From Lewinellaceae bacterium (lineage in GTDB: Bacteria; Bacteroidota; Bacteroidia; Chitinophagales; Saprospiraceae), in contig JACJYQ010000006.1 in assembly GCA_020636025.1 (NCBI GenBank), positions 310,001-374,000 of the forward strand: a DNA stretch of 64,000 bases. Reading direction: 5' to 3'. The position numbers were made by a program, and so were the translations under genes. Shown here piece by piece: positions 46,013 through 55,352 of the stretch. Below the pieces are notes generated by a model, which worked only from the letters and a program-made list of their open reading frames with translations, was not told the origin of the DNA and ran no database searches. The stretch's first letter is position 1. Each line of letters begins with the position of its first letter.

Positions 46013-48862
46013 ATGGCAATTAAACTTATCAAGGTAGCAAAGGAATTAAATGTTGGACTTCACACCATCGTGGAGACCCTGCACAGCAAGGGTTTTCCAG
46101 GTGTTGAGGAGAAACCAACTGCCGATATCAGCGACGAAATGTTGCTGGTGTTGCAAAAGGAATTTCAAAAAGACCTGGCTATTAAAAAGGAGGCAGATAA
46201 ACTTGCTCGCCCGGTCTTGAAAAAAGAGCCGGCGCCAGTTTCTGGCGCTACACCTAGTGCTACCCCCCCAACACCTCCGCCTGCAACGCGCCCAACTTTA
46301 TTACCTCCAAGGGAACCTGTAGTGCCGGCGGAAGCCCCGGCTCCACCCAAGGAAGAAGTAGTAGCCCCGGTTAAACGCGAAAAACCGGCTCTCAAAATTG
46401 TGGGTAAAATCGACCTGGATGCTAAAAAACCAGCTCCTAAAGTCGAAGAAAAAGCGGCGCCAAAAGAAAAGGCAGAGGAACCAAAAGCCGTTGAGACACC
46501 TCCGGCTGAAGACAAAAAAGAAAAGAAAGCAGCTGCACCGAAAGCCGAAGAAAAGGCACCGGCACCAGCCAAAAATGAACCTGATGCTCCGGAAAGCAGC
46601 GGTGAAGAAGACGTGCATCGTTCAGATACACCTACGCTGCGCGGGCTTAAGATCCTCGGTAAAATTACCCTGGAAAAGCCCAAACCCGCAGATAGCGGCT
46701 CAGGCGGAAAAGGTCAGTCTAACCAGGGCAAAGGCCGTGGTGGTACACAATCTGGCAACAGAGGCGGACAAAGGTCTGGCACTCCGGGTGCCGGAACTGG
46801 CGATGCCGGCAACCGCCACAAGCGTAAAAGAAGAAAAGTGCAGCAGCCGGTTACTGCCGAATCCCTACAGTCTTCCATGAGTAATAATCAGGGAGATAAA
46901 AAGGGCCGGGGCAGAACAGATGGAACCAAAGAAGTCTCCCAGAAAGACATCGAAAACCAGATTCGCCAAACTATGGCGCGTTTGGGTGCCGGTGCCAGCC
47001 GCAAAAGGCAAAAGGTTCGCCGTGACAAACGCGATTCCATGCGCGAAAGGGCGGAACTGGCAGAAAGCGCACGCTCAGAAAGCGAAAAGAAACTAAATGT
47101 AACAGAGTTTATCTCTGTTTCAGATCTCGCTTCGCTGATGAACGTCCGTCCTTCCGACGTGATCAAAGCTTGTATGTCGCTCGGTATTTTTGTATCCATC
47201 AACCAGCGCCTGGATGCTGAAATCATCGAAGTAGTAGCCAGCGAATTTGAATACGAAGTTTCCTTCATCTCCGCCGAAGAACAGGTAGAGGTTATTGAGG
47301 AAGAAATAGACGACCCGGCAGATCTAGTGCCTCGCCAGCCAATTGTAACCGTTATGGGTCACGTTGACCATGGTAAAACTTCGCTGCTTGACTTTATCCG
47401 AGAAGCGAATGTTGCCGAAGGTGAGGCTGGTGGTATCACCCAGCACATTGGTGCATACGAGGTGAAAGTTGGTGAAAACCAGGACAAGATTACTTTCCTC
47501 GATACACCTGGTCACGAAGCCTTTACCGCCATGCGTGCCAGGGGTGCCAAAGTGACCGACATCGCCATCATCGTGATTGCGGCCGACGACAGCATCATGC
47601 CGCAAACCAAGGAGGCGATCAGCCACGCGCAGGCCGCCGGTGTACCGATCATTTTTGCCATCAACAAGATAGATAAGGAAGGCGCCGATCCAGAGCGCAT
47701 CAAAAACGAGCTGTCACAAATGAACATGCTTGTTGAGGAATGGGGAGGTAAATACCAGAGTCAGGATATTTCTGCCAAAAAAGGCTTGAATATTGACAAA
47801 TTGCTGGAAAAAGTATTGCTCGAAGCGGAAATGCTTGAATTGAAAGCAAATCCAAAACGCCGGGCAATCGGTACTGTTCTGGAAGCTTCGCTTGAAAAAG
47901 GCCTTGGCTTTGTGGCCAAGATCCTGGTAGAGAACGGCTCAATCAAGAACGGCGATCCGATCATCGCCGGTGAACATGCCGGTCGTGTGAAAGCCTTGTT
48001 TAACGAGCGTGGAAAAAAAGTGAAAAACGCCGGTCCGGCACAACCAGTAATGGTTCTCGGACTTCCAGGCGCCCCACAGGCCGGTGAACGAATTAAAGTC
48101 GCTGCTTCCGATAGCGAAGCAAAAGACATCGCCAGCAAACGCGGACAAATCATTCGCGAGCAATCGAACCGCGCCAACAAGCGTATCTCGCTCGACGAAA
48201 TCGGACGCCGTCTGGCACTTGGCAACTTTAAAGAGCTGAACCTGATCGTTAAAGGTGATGTGGATGGCTCCATCGAGGCACTTAGTGATGCCTTGCTGAA
48301 ACTATCTATGGAAAAGATCCAGGTGAATGTGATCCACAAAGCCGTAGGTCAGATCGTAGACAGTGATGTTATGCTCGCCTCTGCATCCGACGCCATCATC
48401 ATCGGCTTCCAGGTGCGGCCTTCTCTGACTGCACGGAAACTCGCCGAGAAGGAAGGTGTGGAGATCAAGATGTACTCCATCATTTACGAAGCCATTGAGG
48501 AGATCAAGGCTGCGATGGAAGGCATGTTGGAGCCAACTAAAGTGGAAGAGATCACGAGTCAGGTAGAAGTGCGGGAAGTGTACAAAATCTCCAAGATTGG
48601 TACAGTTGCCGGTTGCTTCGTACAGGAGGGCAAGATCAGCAGAAACCACTTTGTACGCATCATTCGCGACGGTATCGTGGCCTATCCAACAAACGCCAAT
48701 ACGCACGCCGAGATCCAATCGCTGAAACGCTTCAAGGATGACATCAAAGAAGTGAAATCCGGCATGGAATGCGGTATTACGATCAAGAATTTCAACGACA
48801 TCAAAGTTGGTGACTTCATTGAATCCTATGTGGTGAATGAAGTGAAAACGAAGCTGAATTAA
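46013..48862 (+). CDS. infB: Translation initiation factor IF-2
   Basis: A 949-aa GTPase that places fMet-tRNA in the ribosomal P site. The start is supported by the IF2_N-like opening AIKLIKVAKELNVG. Residues about 60-350 form a long Ala/Pro/Lys/Glu and Gly/Arg-rich linker, typical of Bacteroidota IF-2. The second IF2_N region (LNVTEFISVSDLASLMNVRP) precedes the G domain: G1 GHVDHGKT at 449, G3 DTPGHE at 497 and G4 NKID at about 551. Domains II, III and the fMet-tRNA-binding C-terminal domain complete it. A strong terminator follows, closing the cluster. Confidence 0.97.
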   Translation: MAIKLIKVAKELNVGLHTIVETLHSKGFPGVEEKPTADISDEMLLVLQKEFQKDLAIKKEADKLARPVLKKEPAPVSGATPSATPPTPPPATRPTLLPPREPVVPAEAPAPPKEEVVAPVKREKPALKIVGKIDLDAKKPAPKVEEKAAPKEKAEEPKAVETPPAEDKKEKKAAAPKAEEKAPAPAKNEPDAPESSGEEDVHRSDTPTLRGLKILGKITLEKPKPADSGSGGKGQSNQGKGRGGTQSGNRGGQRSGTPGAGTGDAGNRHKRKRRKVQQPVTAESLQSSMSNNQGDKKGRGRTDGTKEVSQKDIENQIRQTMARLGAGASRKRQKVRRDKRDSMRERAELAESARSESEKKLNVTEFISVSDLASLMNVRPSDVIKACMSLGIFVSINQRLDAEIIEVVASEFEYEVSFISAEEQVEVIEEEIDDPADLVPRQPIVTVMGHVDHGKTSLLDFIREANVAEGEAGGITQHIGAYEVKVGENQDKITFLDTPGHEAFTAMRARGAKVTDIAIIVIAADDSIMPQTKEAISHAQAAGVPIIFAINKIDKEGADPERIKNELSQMNMLVEEWGGKYQSQDISAKKGLNIDKLLEKVLLEAEMLELKANPKRRAIGTVLEASLEKGLGFVAKILVENGSIKNGDPIIAGEHAGRVKALFNERGKKVKNAGPAQPVMVLGLPGAPQAGERIKVAASDSEAKDIASKRGQIIREQSNRANKRISLDEIGRRLALGNFKELNLIVKGDVDGSIEALSDALLKLSMEKIQVNVIHKAVGQIVDSDVMLASASDAIIIGFQVRPSLTARKLAEKEGVEIKMYSIIYEAIEEIKAAMEGMLEPTKVEEITSQVEVREVYKISKIGTVAGCFVQEGKISRNHFVRIIRDGIVAYPTNANTHAEIQSLKRFKDDIKEVKSGMECGITIKNFNDIKVGDFIESYVVNEVKTKLN

Positions 48863-48902
48863 TTAGCTAATGGGATAATTAGCTAATGCACTAATAGTTA
48901 AC

Positions 48903-48938
48903 GCCCCTTGCAAAAGTGATTTTGCAAGGGGCTTTTTT
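48903..48938 (+). terminator. Terminator of rimP-nusA-infB
   Basis: A perfect 13-bp stem (gccccttgcaaaa at 48903-48915, ttttgcaaggggc at 48920-48932) has a 4-nt loop and is followed by TTTTTT. Just upstream are two copies of the self-complementary attagctaat. Confidence 0.95.
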
Positions 48939-49085
48939 AGCTTTGTTACCCATTACTTTTCGCTGCGCCTGGCTAGAAGACCTAGCAAGATTAATTTACT
49001 AAAATTTTCGATATCAGACAATCTTCGTGTTGTAGTTTTTAAATTAAAAATCCTGCACAAGCCTTAATCGGGGAGTATAATTTTA

Positions 49086-49093
49086 TAACTTTG
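49086..49093 (+). promoter_or_regulatory. Candidate methyltransferase promoter
   Basis: TAACTTTG matches the -7 box. It would give a leader of about 185 nt before the methyltransferase at 49287. The rest of the 424-bp gap 48863-49286 holds the infB terminator and no recognisable gene. Confidence 0.4.
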
Positions 49094-49286
49094 GATTCCT
49101 TCACCTCATTCCGCACCTGACCAGCAATTGGTCGCTCATTTTGTGGAATGCTTTGTTCCGGCCGTCAGGCTTCCGGATCTCCGTCCTGCCCAAAACAGGG
49201 AAGGTGTTTCAACTTGTTTCTTCGTTTGTTTCGCTGAAACCGGTCAGTCAACTGATCTCTTAATGTTATAAAATTATTACAAATCC

Positions 49287-50066
49287 ATGTCCGAAAGACA
49301 TCGCATTCAGTTTCCACCTCAGGACGCGCAAGACATTGCCCAGGATGAAGTGGTTTTTCATCTCATTGAAAACAATCAAAAACAAAAACTTCGATTTCAT
49401 GACTACAGCCAGATCTATCTGCGCCCGGGGCTTTATGAACAACTTTTTTACGATCGCCTGAAGTGCAGCTCCCCGAAAAAGGTAGGAGAGATTCTCAATA
49501 AAATCCTGACCTCGAACAATAAGAATTTTTCAGAATTGCGTGTACTCGACCTGGGCGCTGGAAACGGGATCATGGGTCAGGTTATGAAGGATTACGGTGT
49601 TGCCAGAATGATTGGGGCAGACATCATACCTGAGGCAAAAAAAGCTTGTATACGAGACAGTCCGGGAGTCTATGACGAGTATTATGTAGCTGATTTCACC
49701 AACCTGAAACCAGAATTAATAGAAGAGATTTCTGAATGGTCTGTGGACTGCCTGACTACCGTGGCAGCCCTTGGATTTGGTGATATTCCAACCAAGGCTT
49801 TTTTACAGGCCCTGAAATTTGTTCAAACTGGTGGTTGGGTAGCTTTTAACATCAAGGAGACCTTTTTGAATAATTCAGATACCTCCGGATTCTCCAGGCT
49901 TATCAGAGAGCTCATCTTTTCGGAATATCTGGACCTTTATCATCTGGAGCGGTACCGACACAGGCTTTCTATGGAGGGTATCCCGCTGTATTATTATGCC
50001 ATTGTTGCGGAGAAGAAATCGGACATTCCTGAAGATTTTCTGAAGACATTCAAAATTGATGAATAG
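49287..50066 (+). CDS. Class I SAM-dependent methyltransferase
   Basis: A 259-aa soluble enzyme. Motif I LRVLDLGAGNGIMG (about residues 85-98) binds S-adenosylmethionine. The acidic end of strand 2 appears in MIGADIIPEAKK, and VADFTNL follows as motif II. The N-terminal 80 residues (MSERHRIQFPPQDAQD) are outside the core fold. The substrate cannot be read from sequence; overall shape resembles small-molecule or Methyltransf_25/12-type enzymes. It is a single-gene unit between the infB cluster and an M23 peptidase. Confidence 0.82.
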   Translation: MSERHRIQFPPQDAQDIAQDEVVFHLIENNQKQKLRFHDYSQIYLRPGLYEQLFYDRLKCSSPKKVGEILNKILTSNNKNFSELRVLDLGAGNGIMGQVMKDYGVARMIGADIIPEAKKACIRDSPGVYDEYYVADFTNLKPELIEEISEWSVDCLTTVAALGFGDIPTKAFLQALKFVQTGGWVAFNIKETFLNNSDTSGFSRLIRELIFSEYLDLYHLERYRHRLSMEGIPLYYYAIVAEKKSDIPEDFLKTFKIDE

Positions 50067-50392
50067 GAGGCGACTCTCAGAATTTTCCTGGCACTCTGGG
50101 GTCTCCGGAATCTCCGGATTAAAATCCGGAGTTAGTAGATAGCTCTCTCCTTATTCCCAAAACATAAGTTAAATTACCCCACCATGACGAAATGGCAAAT
50201 GTTTTGATGGTTAATTTGGGCAGAACAGGTTTACAAATTGCTTGTAAAATCCGATATTTATAGCCACCGCAAAGTGGTTGTGAAAACACTTGTCATACTG
50301 AACGCTGTTAATCAATGATTTAGCCGCAGGCGATTTTCAAAACCAAACAGCGTGAAGTATACTATCCATAATCGTAATAAACTATTTGTCTC
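50067..50392. other. 326-bp spacer, weak hairpins only
   Basis: A 9-bp stem (ctccggatt/aatccggag, 50112-50131) without a T tract may mark the methyltransferase transcript end. acgctgtt and aacagcgt form a loose inverted repeat at about 50301-50352. No gene is seen. Confidence 0.4.
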
Positions 50393-52138
50393 ATGTATAA
50401 GATCCTGACACCGGTCCTGCTTTTTGTCGCTGTAACCATGCCCCTGTTAATGTCTTTTAGTGGACATGACAGGACGGGCAATCCTTCTCCTGATGATTAC
50501 CCAAAGGACTATTTCATTTCTCCTGTAAAAGGACCTATACATTTGACTGGTACGTGTGGCGAATTGCGTTCAAACCATTTTCACTCCGGAGCAGATATCG
50601 ACGGCGTTGTAGGCGATCCGGTGTATGCGGCTGCCGATGGATATGTGTACCGTATAAAAGTGCTGGAAAGTGGGTATGGGAATGTTTTATACGTGAAACA
50701 TCCCAATGGCTACAGCACGGTTTATGCGCATTTGGATCGCTTTAGTGCCGAGATTCAGAAATATGTAAAAAGCAACCAATATCGCAAGGAAAGATTTCAG
50801 GTTGAATTGCGACCGCCGGCTTCTATGTTTCGGGTGAAAAAGGGTCAGGAAATTGCCAAGCTCGGCAACAGCGGAAGCTCATCGGGTTCCCACCTGCACT
50901 TTGAGATCAGAAACGCCGCTTCCAGGGCCTTAAATCCTTTGCTTTTTGGCTTGCCGGTTGTAGACAACATCGCGCCGGAATTAAGGGATATGAAAGTGTA
51001 TTATCTGGCAGAAGACAGACAGGTACTTGGCAGCAAAGCATTTCCCTTGCACAAAGACAAAAAAGGCAATATTGGTCTTGAGAATGATACCATCAACATA
51101 GGCGCCTGGCGGGTGGGTTTTGGCGTAAAAACCTATGACAAAAGCAATGGTTATCCAAACAGCAATGGCGTATACAGCATAAAACTCTGGGCCAATGAAT
51201 CGCTGGCTTATGAATGGACAGCTGATGTATTCAATTTTGCTGAAACCCGGTATTTGAATGCCCACATCGACTACTCAGCCAAACAGCGGTATGGCGCCTG
51301 GTTTCATCGCTGCTTCGTACTTCCGGGAAATAAGCTTAGCAATTACGGCGAAACTCCCGGACTCGGTTCTATTCAATTATACAAAGAGGTGCCGGTGAAG
51401 ATCCATTTGGAGATAAAAGACGGCACAGGCAATACAAAATCACTGACCTTTTGGGTGAAAAGGGATGATGCTGACATGGATTCCTTTACCAGTCAACCCT
51501 ATCAGGCATTTTTCCCTTATGATGAGGACAGCCATTTCGAGCACGACGGGTTCGCTATCACCATGGAAAAAGGTTCCTTGTATGAATCGCTCGGATTTCA
51601 ATACAGCAGTTCCCTTGACGAGAGTAGTGGCATTTATTCACTCATGCACCACGTACACAATACGAGAGTACCGGTGCAAAAGAATTTCGAATTGCGGATC
51701 AGGCCCGACAATTTGCCTGCTGAACTTCGGGATAAAGCATTTATCGCTTATTGCGGTGAAGGGAAACCCGATAATTGTGGCGGAACCTGGGATGGCGATA
51801 TGCTGAAAACCCGGGTGCGTAGCTTTGGCGATTATTGCATCATGGCTGATACAGTTGCGCCGTATATCAAACCTGTTGTTTTTGGTAGTGACATGCGTAA
51901 AAACAAAACCATGGCCTTTACGATCTATGATAATTTCTCTATAAGCGGAACTGCCAGAAAATTGAATTACCGTGGAACAGTAGACGGGCAGTGGGTACTT
52001 TTCGAATACGACAGAAAACGAAATCGCCTTACCTACACATTTGATGAACACGTTACATCTGGAACACACATGCTGCGCTTAAACGTGACAGACGACAAAG
52101 GGAATGAGCGGGTTTTTGAGGAGAAATTTGTGCGGTAA
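50393..52138 (+). CDS. M23 family metallopeptidase
   Basis: A 581-aa exported peptidase likely to act on peptidoglycan cross-bridges or stem peptides in the periplasm. It has an N-terminal signal or anchor (ILTPVLLFVAVTMPLLMSF). The LytM/M23 core shows H64 and D68 in HFHSGADIDG, then AAADGYVYRIKV, YSTVYAHLD and HLHFEIRN with H167 and H169; these are the zinc ligands and catalytic His. A C-terminal extension of about 380 residues, beta-rich and unrecognised, is longer than in simple M23 enzymes and may bind a partner or the wall. Confidence 0.87.
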   Translation: MYKILTPVLLFVAVTMPLLMSFSGHDRTGNPSPDDYPKDYFISPVKGPIHLTGTCGELRSNHFHSGADIDGVVGDPVYAAADGYVYRIKVLESGYGNVLYVKHPNGYSTVYAHLDRFSAEIQKYVKSNQYRKERFQVELRPPASMFRVKKGQEIAKLGNSGSSSGSHLHFEIRNAASRALNPLLFGLPVVDNIAPELRDMKVYYLAEDRQVLGSKAFPLHKDKKGNIGLENDTINIGAWRVGFGVKTYDKSNGYPNSNGVYSIKLWANESLAYEWTADVFNFAETRYLNAHIDYSAKQRYGAWFHRCFVLPGNKLSNYGETPGLGSIQLYKEVPVKIHLEIKDGTGNTKSLTFWVKRDDADMDSFTSQPYQAFFPYDEDSHFEHDGFAITMEKGSLYESLGFQYSSSLDESSGIYSLMHHVHNTRVPVQKNFELRIRPDNLPAELRDKAFIAYCGEGKPDNCGGTWDGDMLKTRVRSFGDYCIMADTVAPYIKPVVFGSDMRKNKTMAFTIYDNFSISGTARKLNYRGTVDGQWVLFEYDRKRNRLTYTFDEHVTSGTHMLRLNVTDDKGNERVFEEKFVR

Positions 52139-52180
52139 TTGAAATACGATATACAATATCCGAGATACGACTTTTGATTT

Positions 52181-52213
52181 ATATTATTCCCTTTGTCAAA
52201 AAGGGAATAATAT
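52181..52213. terminator. Hairpin between convergent genes
   Basis: A 14-bp perfect stem (atattattcccttt with aaagggaataatat) and a 5-nt loop span the stop codon of the SLC13 gene. U tracts are poor on both strands, so it may be a structural 3' end and not a classical terminator. Confidence 0.5.
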
Positions 52214-53977
52214 GGGAATCATCAGGCTGGCGATGATCCAGAAAAGGAGATTTAATGGTGCACCTATTCTGAAAAAATCTCTGAAGGTGTAATTTCCGGC
52301 AGCATAAACCATGGTATTCGTTTGATAGCCAATGGGCGTCATAAAGCTCGCAGAAGCGGCGAAGGTAATGGCCATGAGAAATGGTTTTGGCGAAATACCC
52401 ATGGTTCCAGCCAGTGATATGACTATGGGCGCTAACAACACTACTGTCGCATTATTGGCCATGGCAGAAGTGAGCAGCGTAGCAATCAGGTACACAACAC
52501 TTAGCACAACAGTTGGTCCGAAGTTGCCGCCAATGTATACGATCTCATTAGCCAGCAACTGAGCGGCACCGGTTTTTTCAAGCGCGGCTCCCAAACTAAG
52601 TGATCCTGCCAGCAGCATGATCACCTTCCAGCTGACGCTTTTATAGGCATCTTCCGGACTAACAATCCGGGTAAGTACCAAAACCAGACACCCCAGAAAT
52701 GCAGCGGTTATAATCGGAAAAATACCCAGGGATGCCAGCAGAATTACTGACACGATGGTCGCACTGGCGATCAGGGCATTTTTTGGTGTAAAGTCGCTGT
52801 AATCGGTATGATTGATGATAAACAGGTCGGGGAAGTACTTGTGCATGGTCTTGGTTTTGTCCTTGGTGGAGGCCAGTAGCATGCAATCACCGGAAGCTAA
52901 TTTCCAATCTCCAATCAGCTTGTTGTGAAGTCCTTTCCGGCTCCGTGCACCCAGGAAAACGGCCCCGAAACTTTCTTCAAAGTCTATGTCTCTCACCGTA
53001 ACACCCGACAGATCGGAACTCGGCAGTACCACCACCTCGTGCAGAATAAGATTACCCGTAAGACTAACCGGTTGCTCCTTATTTAGCACCGGCTGGATAA
53101 CTATGCCTGTACGGTTCTTCAGCTTGCGGATTTTGTCCACATTCCCTTTAATTTTCAGAATGTCGTTTTCTTCCAGTATAAAATCATTTGGAGGCAGGAA
53201 GTAGCGACTGTTGCCTCTTCTCACCTGAAAAATTTCCAGGCCAAGTTCAGTAATCAGAGATGATTTATTCAAAGGTTTACCAATGGAACTGGCGCCTTTT
53301 TGCAGCACTACATTGGTAATATAATCGCCCAGGTGATACTTCTCTTCGTACTTCTGCACCGCGGTTTTGTCGGGCAGCTGCCGGATGCCTATGACGAGCA
53401 AATACACCAGGCCTGAAACCAGAAAAATCAAGCCCAGCTCGGTCATTTCGTACATGGTAAAAGCACCCAACCCAACCGATGCTGCGTAGTCACTTACCAG
53501 AATATTAGTGGAGGTACCAATGAGGGTACACACCCCTCCAAACATAGAAGCAAAGGATAAGGGAATGAGCAACTTTTCCGGACTGATTTTGATTGCTTTG
53601 GCACAACTGATCACCACCGGGATGAACAGCGCCACTACCGGTGTGTTGTTGATGAAAGCCGATAAAAACGCCACACTCAACAACATACAGATAACGCCTA
53701 ACCAGAAATTCCTCAGAAACAATTTTTCGAGGAATGCTGTGATGGGATTTAAGGCACCGCTTTTCTCAATTCCTGCACTCAGTACAAACATGGAAGCCAC
53801 CGTAACTACAGCCGTATTGGCGAACCCGGCGATACCTTCCTGCGGGCTCAATATACCGGTGATCACCAGTGAACCAATGATCAACATAGCCGTAACATCC
53901 ACCGATACAACTTCGGTTGCAAACAATATGATCGCTCCTGTCAGAATGATCAGTGTGATGATGATGTCGGCACTCAT
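52196..53977 (-). CDS. SLC13 family permease with TrkA_C domains
   Basis: A 593-aa inner-membrane transporter of the divalent anion:Na+ symporter type. The start is ATG 53975-53977, giving MSADIIITLIILTGAIILF at the first helix; the upstream in-frame start at 54046 adds a polar stretch unlikely to be translated. Two halves of helices flank two RCK_C/TrkA_C-like domains (about 185-390; GLEIFQVRRGNSRYFLPP, DCMLLASTKDKTK). Conserved SLC13 features include AFINNTPVVALFIP and SAMANNATVVLLAP, the paired hairpin motifs of the substrate and sodium sites. The substrate may be sulfate, a dicarboxylate or another anion; not determinable here. Confidence 0.9.
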   Translation of the reverse strand: MSADIIITLIILTGAIILFATEVVSVDVTAMLIIGSLVITGILSPQEGIAGFANTAVVTVASMFVLSAGIEKSGALNPITAFLEKLFLRNFWLGVICMLLSVAFLSAFINNTPVVALFIPVVISCAKAIKISPEKLLIPLSFASMFGGVCTLIGTSTNILVSDYAASVGLGAFTMYEMTELGLIFLVSGLVYLLVIGIRQLPDKTAVQKYEEKYHLGDYITNVVLQKGASSIGKPLNKSSLITELGLEIFQVRRGNSRYFLPPNDFILEENDILKIKGNVDKIRKLKNRTGIVIQPVLNKEQPVSLTGNLILHEVVVLPSSDLSGVTVRDIDFEESFGAVFLGARSRKGLHNKLIGDWKLASGDCMLLASTKDKTKTMHKYFPDLFIINHTDYSDFTPKNALIASATIVSVILLASLGIFPIITAAFLGCLVLVLTRIVSPEDAYKSVSWKVIMLLAGSLSLGAALEKTGAAQLLANEIVYIGGNFGPTVVLSVVYLIATLLTSAMANNATVVLLAPIVISLAGTMGISPKPFLMAITFAASASFMTPIGYQTNTMVYAAGNYTFRDFFRIGAPLNLLFWIIASLMIPILFPF

Positions 53978-54240
53978 TAGGCTACATTCTTTGTGATGGG
54001 TAAATATAGGACACAATTTGAGAATTGGAACAGACTCAATTTCCAAGGGAGGATTGCCGGATAAAAAAACCTTTAGTCAGGTGTATTTTAATATTGCTGG
54101 GTCACCCCAGAGCATATCAGGCAAAATGAGTATGAGCAACCAAAATTCTATTTTACATACGATTTACACTATTTTACATTTCAGGGAGTTCCTTACTCAT
54201 CGTCTCCCAATATCTTTATGAATCAAAAAAAATATTGATC

Positions 54241-55143
54241 ATGAAAAGCAAAGCATTGATTTTACTTACTGCATCCTGCCTGATTTCGCTAAGCTCCTGT
54301 TCGCAAACTGACGGGATAATTAAAGAAAATGAGGGATCTCAAGAACAAACTGAAACCGTAAAAACAAAACCGCACAGATATGGCGGCTGGTATTGCCCCG
54401 ATAATTTAAATGGTTTTCCAGCGGTGGATATCGCCAACTGGAATAAGGTTCCTGTGGTGAACGGGCGTATGCCTACAAAAGAAGATACTAAAAATGGCTC
54501 TTCGCTGATTTTGGTAGATGCTGAAAAGTATCCCAATGCAAAGCCATTGGATATTACCATGCCCAAACTAGCCAGATTTTACAATGAATTCACGGAAAGA
54601 TTCGAACTCATCATCGTGATTCAGGCCTTCAATATTGATAATGACAATATCGTTGGTTTCAGATATTTAAATGGCGGTAATGGAAGCGCGAGGTTGAATG
54701 AAGTGACCTTTCTTAATGAGAATGAAATCGCCCAGATCCCTAATTCCCGATTTGTCTCTTATGACATAAAGATCAACGCCACTCAGGATGAGATCAGTAA
54801 GATTTTGACTAACCCTGATTATGCGAAAGCACTGCAGCCGACTTTTGATAAAAACAAAAAGCTAAATGCCGACTGGAGGAAGACATCAAATGTAAATTAT
54901 CGCTATCCAAAGTCTGGAAAATCAACTGCCGCTTATGCGGATATTTTGTTTGGCGCCTTCTATGTGCAGAATGACTATGATCGATTAGGCTACAATGAAA
55001 AATTCCTGCTGCTGGAAGATAAGGAAGCCAATACGACGACGTTAAAAATTGTCTGTGGTCCTTTTATCGATGATTATGATGCACAAAAAAGCATCATCAC
55101 CAATTGGGCGAAAAAGGTGAAGGAGCTGAGTGAAAAAGGGTAG
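54241..55143 (+). CDS. Hypothetical lipoprotein, 300 aa
   Basis: Not recognised. The ATG at 54241 was chosen; the longer frame begins with TTG at 54235. The signal MKSKALILLTASCLISLSSC has a lipobox LSSC with Cys20. The mature part starts with an acidic linker (SQTDGIIKENEGSQEQTE) and has a globular domain with VVNGRMPTKEDTKNGSS and LDITMPKLARFY. No catalytic motif is seen. A terminator follows about 80 bp later. Confidence 0.65.
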   Translation: MKSKALILLTASCLISLSSCSQTDGIIKENEGSQEQTETVKTKPHRYGGWYCPDNLNGFPAVDIANWNKVPVVNGRMPTKEDTKNGSSLILVDAEKYPNAKPLDITMPKLARFYNEFTERFELIIVIQAFNIDNDNIVGFRYLNGGNGSARLNEVTFLNENEIAQIPNSRFVSYDIKINATQDEISKILTNPDYAKALQPTFDKNKKLNADWRKTSNVNYRYPKSGKSTAAYADILFGAFYVQNDYDRLGYNEKFLLLEDKEANTTTLKIVCGPFIDDYDAQKSIITNWAKKVKELSEKG

Positions 55144-55225
55144 GTTTTGTCGGGCAAAAAACAGGAGCCGATCGGCGTTTTTCGTTGTAAATGGTGCACC
55201 TTTAGCAACATAATGCACACTAAAC

Positions 55226-55266
55226 AATGCCAACTTCTGTATTTCAGAAGTTGGCATTTTGTCTTT
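55226..55266 (+). terminator. Terminator after lipoprotein gene
   Basis: A perfect 14-bp stem (aatgccaacttctg / cagaagttggcatt) has a 5-nt loop and is followed by TTGTCTTTT. It ends the lipoprotein transcript. Confidence 0.88.
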
Positions 55267-55313
55267 TAAGGATCGTTATCCTTCACCCATGCCACGCCAA
55301 ACATTTCATTTAC

Positions 55314-55321
55314 TATCTTTG
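55314..55321 (+). promoter_or_regulatory. Candidate promoter, DUF2341 gene
   Basis: TATCTTTG matches the -7 box exactly, 31 bp ahead of the ATG at 55353, which would give a short leader. No good -33 TTTG was found. Confidence 0.5.
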
Positions 55322-55352
55322 GATTTTTACCATTAAAACTTTCAAAAATTAA

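Noticed and set aside
46165..46683. 172-aa Ser/Ala/Gly-rich frame opposite infB
   Set aside because: It mirrors the Ala/Pro/Lys linker of IF-2 and is low complexity.
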